Below, in pieces: positions 33,686 to 44,869 of a stretch of 64,000 nt of DNA. Location: the NCBI GenBank assembly GCA_036873755.1, contig JAVTVY010037197.1:62001-126000 (forward strand). Direction: 5' to 3'. Position 1 is the stretch's first letter; each line of letters begins with the position of its first letter. The translations under genes and the position numbers were made by a program. A model generated the notes under the pieces. The model searched no databases. It was not told the DNA's origin and saw nothing but the letters and a program-made list of their open reading frames with translations. Origin of the DNA: Hanleya hanleyi (taxonomy: Eukaryota > Mollusca > Polyplacophora > Lepidopleurida > Hanleyidae).

Positions 33686-34206
33686 ATGGACCTTCGCGTC
33701 ACTTGCGTGATCGCAGGACCGACGGGCTCCGCCAAAAAGCACTTCGTCAGGCAGCGTATGCAGCAATGCCCCACATCACGTTCGTGGAAGGCCTACCCAA
33801 CCTGACCTATTTGGAACCAGATACCTTGATGGTTCTGGATGGTCTCATGGCGGAGACGGATGCGCGGGTCACACAACTCTTTATCAAAGGCAGCCATCAT
33901 CGACGGCTCAGCATCATCTACATTGTGCACAATCTGTTCAGTAAAAACAAAGAACATCGGAACATCAGCTTAAATGCCCACTACCAGGTGGTCTTCAAAA
34001 ACCCGAGAGATACCACTCAACTGCCGCACCTGGCGAGACAGATGTATCCCGGCCGCACACCGTTTGCGTTGGAAGCCTTTAAAGATGCGACAACCCGTCA
34101 GCACGGGTATATGCTCTTCGACCTCAAGCAAGCCACCCCCGATCACGTTCGACTACGGACCGGAATCTTTCCCGGAGAAACCCACCACGTGTACATGGAA
34201 AAATAA
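33686..34206 (+). pseudogene. ATP: Packaging ATPase pseudogene (U8)
   Basis: Short form; Walker A decayed further to GSAKK, shared with U9 and U10. Terminal 'VYMEK' shared with U9. Confidence 0.8.
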
Positions 34207-34208
34207 TG

Positions 34209-34270
34209 TAAACACACCCACAGTGGCTCCCTCAGCTGGGGTGTGTGTTTGGTGATGGGATAATAACAGA
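34209..34270 (+). terminator. 3' hairpin, altered poly(A) signal (U8)
   Basis: Loop CTCCCTCAGC; the signal reads GGGATAATAACA. Confidence 0.5.
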
Positions 34271-34366
34271 ATTAATACAACATCATGGTTGACTTTGTCT
34301 CTGTTCAATATTCAGGAGGTAGGCAGATAAAAAGGAGAGAGTTGTGGGTTCTAGCATTTGTTGTAC

Positions 34367-34711
34367 ATGATGTCTGCACGAGTACGGAACCACGCCCCGA
34401 CGCTCCGTGTATTGACGACGGCCCCACCCGAGTTGGGACGAACCATTGTACGCGTCGCGGACACTGACCTTGTACGCTGTCTGTGCGAGATCGGGTACAA
34501 CCTGTTAAAAGGCAACGTACCACTGACTCCGGTTCAGAAGACCAAGTTGGCCAAGCATAAGACAGGTCTCCGAACCCTAGTCCAGAAGTCAGTCTCTCAA
34601 ACACAAAAGAAAAAGGTGTTACAGAAAAGCGGCTTTCTTGGGACCATCTTAGCACCGTTGGCCGCTTCCGTGTTGGGTCCAGTATTGGGTGGACTCTTCG
34701 GCCGACAATGA
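34367..34711 (+). CDS. ORF110 (U8)
   Basis: Intact 114 codons with 'VRVADTDLV' and 'LTPVQKTK', both shared with U9. Confidence 0.65.
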   Translation: MMSARVRNHAPTLRVLTTAPPELGRTIVRVADTDLVRCLCEIGYNLLKGNVPLTPVQKTKLAKHKTGLRTLVQKSVSQTQKKKVLQKSGFLGTILAPLAASVLGPVLGGLFGRQ

Positions 34712-34726
34712 ACCACACGAAAAAAA

Positions 34727-35539
34727 ATGATCCTCGTCGAACCACGGGTCCTTCAAAACCTCCAATCGCCCTACTCTGTTCCACGTACGGTGAAGACCAT
34801 AAACACCCTCGATGAAGAGATGCAACAGATCTTACAAAAACCGGGGTTAAGCGACAGCGAGAAAGTACAACGGTACAATGAGACGCTTCAATGGTACATG
34901 ACGTTCATGGACCAATACAAACCCCTCTCTACCCCAGCACCACCACCACCACGCGACACACCGCCGACCTCAGCACCGCTCCAACAGCCGCCATTACCAG
35001 GGGTACCACCCACAGCCTCACAGTGGGTCGAAGACGAAGTCCTGAAGAGTGTACCTGCATCGTTCAAGAAACAAGCTGGCCTGGTATTACAATGGATGAA
35101 ACAGAATCCTAACATGACTTGGAATAATAAAGGCGAACTACTGGTACAGAATCAGGTGGTCCCCGGTACCCACATGACGGATTTAGTGAATGACCTGATA
35201 CTTCAACGCAGGTCGCACACGGACCCTCGAGGATGGGAGGTCTTCGCTCAAGGCTTGAAAGACATGCATGTACAACAGGAATTGGTCTGGAACCTCCAGC
35301 GCTGGGCCTGGATGCAGCGGACCCACCAATCGCCGAGTGGCCCACTACCTTCTTGAGAAGCCGAGTCGGAATCGGAGTCACCCCCCAAAACACCACAACG
35401 ACGGACACCTTCTTTTCACTCCTTTAAAAAACCACCCCTGATCAAGACACCCCACATCTCCAGAGCCGTGACACGTAGCAAGTCACCGCGGCGAACACGA
35501 CGCCGGACACAACCGCCCAAGGGCTGGAATACCTATTAA
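34727..35539 (+). pseudogene. ORF281 pseudogene (U8)
   Basis: TGA at 35354-35356 replaces the Trp of 'SWEAES'. The rest of the frame to the normal stop at 35539 is uninterrupted. Confidence 0.75.
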
Positions 35540-35572
35540 AACCAATAGCAGCAGCAGGACAGCTCAGTCGCC

Positions 35573-36297
35573 ATGTTTTACCTCACCCTACCCAGTAACA
35601 GTTCGCTGGATGTGTTTCCTGACAACACCTTGGCCAAGTACGTAACCCAATTACCGCAACCGTTGCATTTACCTGGACGATGAGAATGTAGCCTCGTGGC
35701 TATCCAATACCCTTACTCGTGGTACAACGTGCGAGCCAATGAAGTGTGGTACTGAGGTGACCTACGAAGGAAAAGACACCCGACTCACCCTCCCCGAAGG
35801 CCCATACGATACCCCCAAGGAGTTCATACAGGGGCTTACAAGACTGTTGCATTATAAGGCTCTACGGGAGGTCACGAATACTTCAAAACCTGTGAAAACC
35901 TTTCCCTTCAAGAATCACGTGGACTTCGATTACAACGCACACAACGACAAGGCACAGATCCTCCTCACCGCCAACGTGAGTGTCGCACTGAGTCCTATCC
36001 TACAGCAAATGCTGGATCTCGCTTACCCGACCTACACGGGGCCATCCGAAGACTATGGCCAGATCGTGGGCGATATCAACACACCTCTGTTACGGGTGGT
36101 CCCCATTAAGACGTATGGGGATCAAGTCACCCACAGTTTCACCCACATGCTCTACCTACCCGTACGACAAACCGACAACAACACTATCACGGTGGATATA
36201 AGAGATGACACGGGACGACCGGTCGCATTCGAACGAGGGAAAGTGGAGCTGGCACTTCATTTCCGACAAGCACGTTCTCCCCCACTTTGTACAATGA
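35573..36297 (+). pseudogene. Penton-like pseudogene (U8)
   Basis: TGA for Trp near 35681, the shared insertion with TGA near 35753, and a 66-bp in-frame deletion at 36065 removing 22 residues around 'GMYGLYVYSD'. An extra C near 36283 removes the natural stop, so the frame runs on into pX. Confidence 0.8.
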
Positions 36298-36614
36298 AAG
36301 TACCCTACGAGTGCGATGCACGCAGCTATATGGACTATTATGCCCAACAGGCCAGTGGTAGCCTTCCGGTCTTTAGTGGTGCACGCATGCAACGAGGATA
36401 TGGGCTGGGGAACATACTCGGGAGTATCGTCAAAACGTTCCTGCCCTTGGTGACGCATGGGGTGAAAGCATTCGATAAACAAGCGGTCCGAGGTGGACTG
36501 CAAGTCGCCGGTGATGTCTTGAGGGGTACGGCACCAAAAGAAGCCTTGAAACGGCGGGCCAAAGAAGCGGGAGGCGTCTTGGTGGCCAAAGCACAACGCA
36601 CCGTAGGGAATTAA
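36294..36614 (+). pseudogene. pX-like core protein, fused to penton frame (U8)
   Basis: 106-codon form with early stop. Because of the upstream C insertion it is the C-terminal part of a 291-codon frame starting at 35739. Confidence 0.7.
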
Positions 36615-36701
36615 AGACCTGCACCACCGAGACCACGCACCAGTCGACGGCCGACCCAGCGACGACGCACATCGAAGACCCAGGATATCTTTTCTTAAAA
36701 C

Positions 36702-37071
36702 ATGTCCTTAATCCACGCAGAGCCCGACGTAGCCTATCTCAGCACTCTACTTAACCAACTTAGAACTCCAGCCGTGAGTGGCAGTCAAACCAGTCTAGAG
36801 GCCTTCTCTACACCAGTCAATCCCGTGATCGAAACGAGCTCAGTCATCACCACCACGCCACCTGTACAGCCACATCGAGTTCCACACCAAATATAGTCCA
36901 CATCGAGCTCTACACCAAGTACACCCACTAGGTCTGAAAACCCACCGGATTTCATCACTCACAGTGAACGCCCATCGACAACGGCGACCGACGTTGTACC
37001 CACCACCACCCGAGTTCACTCGTACCAAATTTACAAGAGCGTGTTACCACGACAGCGCATACAGCTCGAAC
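36702..37071 (+). pseudogene. Major-capsid stub joined in frame to TM gene (U9)
   Basis: Same chimeric join as U8 (ATG 36702). A 1-bp deletion near 36868 gives a different end at 36896. Confidence 0.7.
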
Positions 37072-37593
37072 CATGGACCTTCGCGTCACTTGCGTGATCG
37101 CAGGACCGACGGGCTCCGCCAAAAAGCACTTCGTCAGGCAGCGTATGCAGCAATGCCCCACATCACGTTCGTGGAAGGCCTACCCAACCTGACCTATTTG
37201 GAACCAGATACCTTGATGGTTCTGGATGGTCTCATGGCGGAGACGGATGCGCGGGTCACACAACTCTTTATCAAAGGCAGCCATCATCGACGGCTCAGCA
37301 TCATCTACATTGTGCACAATCTGTTCAGTAAAAACAAAGAACATCGGAACATCAGCTTAAATGCCCACTACCAGGTGGTCTTCAAAAACCCGAGAGATAC
37401 CACTCAACTGCCGCACCTGGCGAGACAGATGTATCCCGGCCGCACACCGTTTGCGTTGGAAGCCTTTAAAGATGCGACAACCCGTCAGCACGGGTATATG
37501 CTCTTCGACCTCAAGCAAGCCACCCCCGATCACCTTCGACTACGGACCGGAATCTTTCCCGGAGAAACCCACCACGTGTACATGGAAAAATAA
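37072..37593 (+). pseudogene. ATP: Packaging ATPase pseudogene (U9)
   Basis: Same lesions as U8: 62-bp deletion, GSAKK, terminal 'VYMEK'. Confidence 0.8.
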
Positions 37594-37595
37594 TG

Positions 37596-37656
37596 TAAAC
37601 ACACCCACAGTGGCTCCCTCAGCTGGGGTGTGTGTTTGGTGATGGGATAATAACAG
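37596..37656 (+). terminator. 3' hairpin, altered poly(A) signal (U9)
   Basis: Same as U8 including the AATAACA change. Confidence 0.5.
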
Positions 37657-37753
37657 AATTAATACAACATCATGGTTGACTTTGTCTCTGTTCAATATTC
37701 AGGAGGTAGGCAGATAAAAAGGAGAGAGTTGTGGGTTCTAGCATTTGTTGTAC

Positions 37754-38098
37754 ATGATGTCTGCACGAGTACGGAACCACGCCCCGACGCTCCGTGTATT
37801 GACGACGGCCCCACCCGAGTTGGGACGAACCATTGTACGCGTCGCGGACACTGACCTTGTACGCTGTCTGTGCGAGATCGGGTACAACCTGTTAAAAGGC
37901 AACGTACCACTGACTCCGGTTCAGAAGACCAAGTTGGCCAAGCATAAGACAGGTCTCCGAACCCTAGTCCAGAAGTCAGTCTCTCAAACACAAAAGAAAA
38001 AGGTGTTACAGAAAAGCGGCTTTCTCGGGACCATCTTAGCACCGTTGGCCGCTTCCGTGTTGGGTCCAGTATTGGGTGGACTCTTCGGCCGACAATGA
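37754..38098 (+). CDS. ORF110 (U9)
   Basis: Intact; protein identical to the U8 copy. Confidence 0.65.
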   Translation: MMSARVRNHAPTLRVLTTAPPELGRTIVRVADTDLVRCLCEIGYNLLKGNVPLTPVQKTKLAKHKTGLRTLVQKSVSQTQKKKVLQKSGFLGTILAPLAASVLGPVLGGLFGRQ

Positions 38099-38925
38099 AC
38101 CACACGAAAAAAATGATCCTCGTCGAACCACGGGTCCTTCAAAACCTCCAATCGCCCTACTCTGTTCCACGTACGGTGAAGACCATAAACACCCTCGATG
38201 AAGAGATGCAACAGATCTTACAAAAACCGGGGTTAAGCGACAGCGAGAAAGTACAACGGTACAATGAGACGCTTCAATGGTACATGACGTTCATGGACCA
38301 ATACAAACCCCTCTCTACCCCAGCACCACCACCACCACGCGACACACCGCCGACCTCAGCACCGCTCCAACAGCCGCCATTACCAGGGGTACCACCCACA
38401 GCCTCACAGTGGGTCGAAGACGAAGTCCTGAAGAGTGTACCTGCATCGTTCAAGAAACAAGCTGGCCTGGTATTACAATGGATGAAACAGAATCCTAACA
38501 TGACTTGGAATAATAAAGGCGAACTACTGGTACAGAATCAGGTGGTCCCCGGTACCCACATGACGGATTTAGTGAATGACCTGATACTTCAACGCAGGTC
38601 GCACACGGACCCTCGAGGATGGGAGGTCTTCGCTCAAGGCTTGAAAGACATGCATGTACAACAGGAATTGGTCTGGAACCTCCAGCGCTGGGCCTGGATG
38701 CAGCGGACCCACCAATCGCCGAGTGGCCCACTACCTTCTTGAGAAGCCGAGTCGGAATCGGAGTCACCCCCCAAAACACCACAACGACGGACACCTTCTT
38801 TTCACTCCTTTAAAAAACCACCCCTGATCAAGACACCCCACATCTCCAGAGCCGTGACACGTAGCAAGTCACCGCGGCGAACACGACGCCGGACACAACC
38901 GCCCAAGGCCTGGAACACCTATTAA
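38095..38925 (+). pseudogene. ORF281 pseudogene (U9)
   Basis: Seven A keep the overlapping ATG in frame ('MNHTKKMIL'). TGA at 38740-38742 as in U8. Confidence 0.75.
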
Positions 38926-38958
38926 AACCAATAGCAGCAGCAGGACAGCTCAGTCGCC

Positions 38959-39682
38959 ATGTTTTACCTCACCCTACCCAGTAACAGTTCGCTGGATGTG
39001 TTTCCTGACAACACCTTGGCCAAGTACGTAACCCAATTACCGCAACCGTTGCATTTACCTGGACGATGGGAATGTAGCCTCGTGGCTATCCAATACCCTT
39101 ACTCGTGGTACAACGTGCGAGCCAATGAAGTGTGGTACTGAGGTGACCTACGAAGGAAAAGACACCCGACTCACCCTCCCCGAAGGCCAATACGATACCC
39201 CAAGGAGTTCATACAGGGGCTTACAAGACTGTTGCATTATAAGGCTCTACGGGAGGTCACGAATACTTCAAAACCTGTGAAAACCTTTCCCTTCAAGAAT
39301 CACGTGGACTTCGATTACAACGCACACAACGACAAGGCACAGATCCTCCTCACCGCCAACGTGAGTGTCGCACTGAGTCCTATCCTACAGCAAATGCTGG
39401 ATCTCGCTTACCCGACCTACACGGGGCCATCCGAAGACCATGGCCAGATCGTGGGCGATATCAACACACCTCTGTTACGGGTGGTCCCCATTAAGACGTA
39501 TGGGGATCAAGTCACCCACAGTTTCACCCACATGCTCTACCTACCCGTACGACAAACCGACAACAACACTATCACGGTGGATATAAGAGATGACACGGGA
39601 CGACCGGTCGCATTCGAACGAGGGAAAGTGGAGCTGGCACTTCATTTCCGACAAGCACGTTCTCCCCCACTTTGTACAATGA
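38959..39682 (+). pseudogene. Penton-like pseudogene (U9)
   Basis: Shared insertion with TGA at 39139-39141, a missing C near 39199 that returns the frame, the 66-bp deletion as in U8, and the extra C near 39668 that fuses it to pX (frame 39232-39999). Confidence 0.8.
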
Positions 39683-39999
39683 AAGTACCCTACGAGTGCG
39701 ATGCACGCAGCTATATGGACTATTATGCCCAACAGGCCAGTGGTAGCCTTCCGGTCTTTAGTGGTGCACGCATGCAACGAGGATATGGGCTGGGGAACAT
39801 ACTCGGGAGTATCGTCAAAACGTTCCTGCCCTTGGTGACGCATGGGGTGAAAGCATTCGATAAACAAGCGGTCCGAGGTGGACTGCAAGTCGCCGGTGAT
39901 GTCTTGAGGGGTACGGCACCAAAAGAAGCCTTGAAACGGCGGGCCAAAGAAGCGGGAGGCGTCTTGGTGGCCAAAGCACAACGCACCGTAGGGAATTAA
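39679..39999 (+). pseudogene. pX-like core protein, fused to penton frame (U9)
   Basis: Same as U8: 'THGVKAFDKQ' and 'VLRGTAPKE' changes, early stop. Confidence 0.7.
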
Positions 40000-40123
40000 A
40001 GACCTGCACCACCGAGACCACGCACCAGTCGACGGCCGACCCAGCGACGACGCACATCGAAGACCCAGGATATCTTTTCTTAAAACATGTCCTTAATCCA
40101 CACAGAGTCCTGCCCCTCCAGTC

Positions 40124-40567
40124 CTGAACACAGCGTCCCCCAAAACGCGCAAAGCGCAAGTGGGCTCTGTGGTGATATTGCTAATCCTGTTGAGTGTGTT
40201 GTACGGAGGTGTGTTTTACGACGTAGGCTATCTCAGCACTCTACTTAACCAACTTAGAACTCCAGCCGTGAGTGGCAGTCAAACCAGTCTAGAGACCTTC
40301 TCTACACCAGTCAATCCCGTGATCGAAACGAGCTCAGTCATCACCACCACGCCACCTGTACAAGCCACATCGAGTTCCACACCAAATATAGTCCACATCG
40401 AGCTCTACACCAAGTACACCCACTAGGTCTGAAAACCCACCGGATTTCATCACTCACAGTGAACGCCCATCGACAACGGCGACCGACGTTGTACCCACCA
40501 CCACCCGAGTTCACTCGTACCAAATTTACAAGAGCGTGTTACCACGACAGCGCATACAGCTCGAACC
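40124..40567 (+). pseudogene. TM pseudogene (U10)
   Basis: Hydrophobic segment present (GTG 40160). A 2-bp deletion near 40390, shared with U8 and U9, ends the frame at 40426. Confidence 0.65.
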
Positions 40568-41088
40568 ATGGACCTTCGCGTCACTTGCGTGATCGCAGGA
40601 CCGACGGGCTCCGCCAAAAAGCACTTCGTCAGGCAGCGTATGCAGCAATGCCCCACATCACGTTCGTGGAAGGCCTACCCAACCTGACCGATTTGGAACC
40701 AGATACCTTGATGGTTCTGGATGGTCTCATGGCGGAGACGGATGCGCGGGTCACACAACTCTTTATCAAAGGCAGCCATCATCGACGGCTCAGCATCATC
40801 TACATTGTGCACAATCTGTTCAGTAAAAACAAAGAACATCGGAACATCAGCTTAAATGCCCACTACCAGGTGGTCTTCAAAAATCCGAGAGATACCACTC
40901 AACTGCCGCACCTGGCGAGACAGATGTATCCCGGCCGCACACCGTTTGCGTTGGAAGCCTTTAAAGATGCGACAACCCCTCAGCACGGGTATATGCTCTT
41001 CGACCTCAAGCAAGCCACCCCCGATCACCTTCGACTACGGACCGGAATCTTTCCCGGAGAAACCCACCACGTGTACATGCAAAAATAA
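40568..41088 (+). pseudogene. ATP: Packaging ATPase pseudogene (U10)
   Basis: 62-bp deletion and GSAKK Walker A; C-terminal part open to 'VYMQK'. Confidence 0.8.
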
Positions 41089-41091
41089 TGT

Positions 41092-41151
41092 AAACACACC
41101 CACAGTGGTTCCCCCAGCTGGGGTGTGTGTTTGATGTTGGGGATAATAAAA
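41092..41151 (+). terminator. 3' hairpin and poly(A) signal (U10)
   Basis: Loop GTTCCCCCAGC, identical in core to the hairpins after the zinc-finger genes; then GGGGATAATAAAA. Confidence 0.55.
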
Positions 41152-41250
41152 GAATTAATACAACATCATGGTTGACTTTTGTCTCTGTTCAATATTCACG
41201 AGGTAGGTAGATAAAAAGGGCAGGGTTGTGGGTTCTAGCATTAGTTGTAC

Positions 41251-41594
41251 ATGATGTCTGCTCGAGTACGGAAGCACGCTCCGACGCTCCGTGTATTGAA
41301 GACGGCCCCACCCGAGTTGGTCCGAACCATTGTACGCGGCGCGGACCCTGACCTTGTACGCTGTCTGTGCGAGATCGGGTACAACCTGTTAAAAGGCAAC
41401 GTACCACTGACTCCGGCTCAGAAGACCAAGTTGGCCAAGCATAAGACAGGTCTCCGAACCCTAGTCCAGAAGCGGGTCCCTCAAACACAAAAGAAAAAGG
41501 TGTTACAGAAAAGCGGCTTTCTCGGGCCATCTTAGCACCGTTGGCCGCTTCCGTGTTGGGTCCAGTATTGGGTGGACTCTTCGGCCGACAATGA
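41251..41594 (+). pseudogene. ORF110 pseudogene (U10)
   Basis: One A missing near 41527 shifts the hydrophobic C-terminus. 'VRKHAPTLRVLKTAP' and 'VQKRVPQT' match element B and differ from U1-U9. Confidence 0.7.
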
Positions 41595-41609
41595 ACCACA
41601 CGAAAAAAA

Positions 41610-42425
41610 ATGATCCTCGTCGAACCACGGGTCCTTCAAAACCTCCAATCGCCCTACTCTGTTCCACCTACGGTGAAGACCATAAACACCCTCGATGAAG
41701 AGATGCAACAGATCTTACAAAAACCGGGGTTAAGCGACAGCGAGAAAGTACAACGGTACAATGAGACGCTTCAACGGTACATGACGTTCATGGACCAATA
41801 CAAAACCCTCTCTACCCCAGCACCACCACCACCACCACGTGACACACCGCCGGCCTCAGCACCGCTCCAACAGCGGCCATTACCAGGGGTACCACCCACA
41901 GCCCCACAGTGGGTCGAAGACGAAGTGCTGAAGAGTGTACCTGCATCGTTCAAGAAACAAGCTGGCCTGGTATTACAACGGATGAAACAGAATCCTAACA
42001 TGACTTGGAATAATAAAGGCGAACTACTGGTACAGAATCAGGTGGTCCCCGGTACCCACATGACGGATTTAGTGAATGACCTGATACGTCAACGCAGGTC
42101 GCACACGGACCCTCGAGGATGGGAGGTCTTCGCTCAAGGCTTGAAAGACATGCATGTACAACAGGAATTGGTCTGGAACCTACAGCGCTGGGCCTGGATG
42201 CAGCGGGCCCACCAATCGCCGAGTGGCCCACTACCTTCTTGGGAAGCCGAGTCGGAACCGGAGTCACCCCCCAAAACACCACAACGACGGACGCCTTCTT
42301 TTCACTCCTTTAAAAAACCACCCCTGATCAAGACACCCCACATCTCCAGAGCCGTGACGCGTAGCAAGTCACCGCGGCGAACACGACGCCGGACACAACC
42401 ACCCAAGGCCTGGAACACCTATTAA
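41610..42425 (+). CDS. ORF281 (U10)
   Basis: Intact 271 codons, with one extra Pro in the proline run. Confidence 0.65.
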   Translation: MILVEPRVLQNLQSPYSVPPTVKTINTLDEEMQQILQKPGLSDSEKVQRYNETLQRYMTFMDQYKTLSTPAPPPPPRDTPPASAPLQQRPLPGVPPTAPQWVEDEVLKSVPASFKKQAGLVLQRMKQNPNMTWNNKGELLVQNQVVPGTHMTDLVNDLIRQRRSHTDPRGWEVFAQGLKDMHVQQELVWNLQRWAWMQRAHQSPSGPLPSWEAESEPESPPKTPQRRTPSFHSFKKPPLIKTPHISRAVTRSKSPRRTRRRTQPPKAWNTY

Positions 42426-42458
42426 AACCAATAGCAGCAGCAGGACAGCTCAGTCGCC

Positions 42459-43248
42459 ATGTTTTACCTCACCCTACCCAGTAACAGTTCGCTGGATGTG
42501 TTTCCTGACAACACCTTGGCCAAGTACGTGACCCAATTACCGCAACCGTTGCATTTACCTGGACGATGGGAATGTAGCCTCGTGGATATCCAATACCCTT
42601 ACTCGTGGTACAACGTGCGAGCCAATGAAGTGTGGTACTGAGGTGACCTACGAAGGAAAAGACACCCGACTCACCCTCCCCGAAGGCCCATACGATACCC
42701 CCAAGGAGTTCATACAGGGGCTTACAAGACTGTTGCATTATAAGGCTCTACGGGAGGTCACGAATACTTCAAAACCTGTGAAAACCTTTCCCTTCAAGAA
42801 TCACGTGGACTTCGATTACAACGCACACAACGACAAGGCACAGATCCTCCTCACCGCCAACGTGAGTGTCGTACTGAGTCCTATCCTACAACAAATGCTG
42901 GATCTCGCTCACCCGACCTACACGGGTCCATCCGAAGACCATGGCCAGATCCCGATGGATATGAAGTCGGGTATGTACGGACTCTACATCTACTCGGACG
43001 TGGTCGACCACCACATCGTGGGCGATATCAACATACCTCTGTTACGGGTGGTCCCCATTAAGACGTATGGGGATCAAGTCACCCACAGTTTCACCCACAT
43101 GCTCTACCTACCCGTACGACAAACCGACAACAACACTATCACGGTGCATATAAGAGATGACACGGGACGACCGGTCGCATTCGAACGAGGGAAAGTGGTG
43201 CTGGCACTTCATTTCCGACATGCACGTTCTCCCCACTTTGTACAATGA
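42459..43248 (+). pseudogene. Penton-like pseudogene (U10)
   Basis: Only the shared insertion (TGA 42639-42641) breaks it; 42625-43248 is open in the shifted frame. Confidence 0.8.
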
Positions 43249-43649
43249 AAGTACCCTACGAGTGCGATGCACGCAGCTATATGGACTATTATGCCCAACA
43301 GGCCAGGGGTAGCCTTCCGGTCTTTAGTGGTGCACGCATGCAACGAGGATATGGGCTGGGGAACATACTCGGGAGTATCGTCAAAACGTTTCTGCCCTTG
43401 GTGACGCGTGGGGTGAAAGCATTCGGTAAACAAGCGGTCCGAGGTGGACTGCAAGTCGCCGGTGATGTCTTGAGGGGTACGGCACCCAAAGAAGCCTTGA
43501 AACGGCGGGCCAAAGAAGCGGGAGGCGTCTTGGTGGCCAAAGCACACCGCACCGTAGGGAATGAAAGACCTGCACTACCGAGACCACGCACCAGTCGACG
43601 GCCGACCCAGCGACGACGCACATCGAAGACCCAGGATATCTTTTCTTAA
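43245..43649 (+). CDS. pX-like core protein, full length (U10)
   Basis: 134 codons: the only + strand copy without the early stop. The central Gly-rich segment ('GYGLGNILGSIVKTFLPLV') is followed by 'RRAKEAGGVL' and an Arg-rich tail. It ends 3 bp before the major capsid ATG. A basic, amphipathic protein of this kind in Polintons is compared to adenovirus pX; assignment by resemblance. Confidence 0.65.
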   Translation: MKVPYECDARSYMDYYAQQARGSLPVFSGARMQRGYGLGNILGSIVKTFLPLVTRGVKAFGKQAVRGGLQVAGDVLRGTAPKEALKRRAKEAGGVLVAKAHRTVGNERPALPRPRTSRRPTQRRRTSKTQDIFS

Positions 43650-43652
43650 AAC

Positions 43653-44725
43653 ATGTCCTTAATCCACGCAGAGTCCTGCCCCTCCACCAACAGTGAATTT
43701 GATTTGTGGACCGTCCCGCCTACACAGATCAGTGCCGAACAAGGATTATGGGTGGAGCATCTCCCGCTCTCCAGCATCAACGAAACAGGGCCCATCGAGT
43801 TCACCATCAGTAATGCGGATACGGCCTATGTGGATTTAGCCCATACGTACTTGTATGTGAAAGCCAAGGTCGTCAATGGGGATGGCTCCAGAATCGTCCA
43901 AGCTGCAACGGTGGACCCGACGAATCTCTGGCTGCACTCTATGTTTCAACAGGTGGATATTTTTCTCGGCGACAAACTCATCAGTGACTCGACCAGCACG
44001 TACCCCTATCGAGCCTACATCGAGACGCTGTTGTCGTATGGACGAGAGGCTAAAAAATCTCAGCTGACAGCCGCTTTATTCTACCAGGACACAGCCGAGC
44101 ACATGGGCGCAGAGAACGACAATGCGGGAAGGCTATCACCGCGAACGGCGTCTCGGTGGATCTCATGGGTCGACTGCACGCAGACATTTTCATGCAAGAC
44201 CCGTATCTCTTGAACAAGATCCCCATCAAAATCCGACTGATACGGGCGCATCCGACCTTCGCCTTCATAGCCACTGACGTAGAGGGGCATGCAGCTGACT
44301 ATAAGATCGTCATCCAAGACACAGTCCTGTATGTCCGAAAAGTGAAACCGAATCCAGCCGTTCAATTGGGACACCTAAGAGCCTTGGAAACAAAACCAGC
44401 CCAGGACACTATCCGACGTGTGCAAATCAAAGTGTTCTCTGTGCCTGCTGAAAATATGAGCGCCAACAAAGAAAACCTCTTCCTGGGGGAACTACCCAAG
44501 CGATTGATCCTGGCCTGTGTGGAAAATACCAGTTTCAGCGGAGCCTACCCAGAGAATCCGTTTGACTTTAAACATTTCGGCATCAATTTTATGGTCTTGC
44601 ATTTGTACAGACAACAGGTCCCAGCAACGGCCTTAACACCGAACTTTGGGCGCAAGAATTTCATTCGAGCCTATCAGAACCTGTTTACTGCCACCGGTCA
44701 AATCCACCAGGACTAAGGGAATATA
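43653..44725 (+). pseudogene. Major capsid protein, frameshifted and 3'-truncated (U10)
   Basis: Matches element B from the start to about codon 350. A frameshift near 44128 and a TAA at 44714-44716 break it. Homology ends near 44725, so about 90 C-terminal codons and the protease gene are missing. The terminal repeat follows at 44870. Confidence 0.85.
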
Positions 44726-44869
44726 TTTATATATTTTTTCGCGCCAATACGGTTCTGCGGAAAACTCCATTATGGCCATTTAACATGGGCATAGTGCTGG
44801 CGATATTGTGGGGAACCCTGTGCATTCCATGGGTGCTTCGGGAGGGCGGATAAAGGATATCTATTGCAT

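Larger units (their letters stand above)
33335..36722 (+). repeat. Array unit U8
   Basis: Near-twin of U9. The upstream junction lost about 130 bp, including the TM hydrophobic segment. Confidence 0.9.
36723..40118 (+). repeat. Array unit U9
   Basis: Near-twin of U8 from the start through the pX gene. The next junction (40119) is of the ordinary type. Confidence 0.9.
40119..44725 (+). repeat. Array unit U10 (terminal)
   Basis: The last unit and the only one that continues past the stub into the major capsid gene. Its ORF110 and pX resemble element B more than the inner units do, as expected of the edge copy. Confidence 0.9.
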
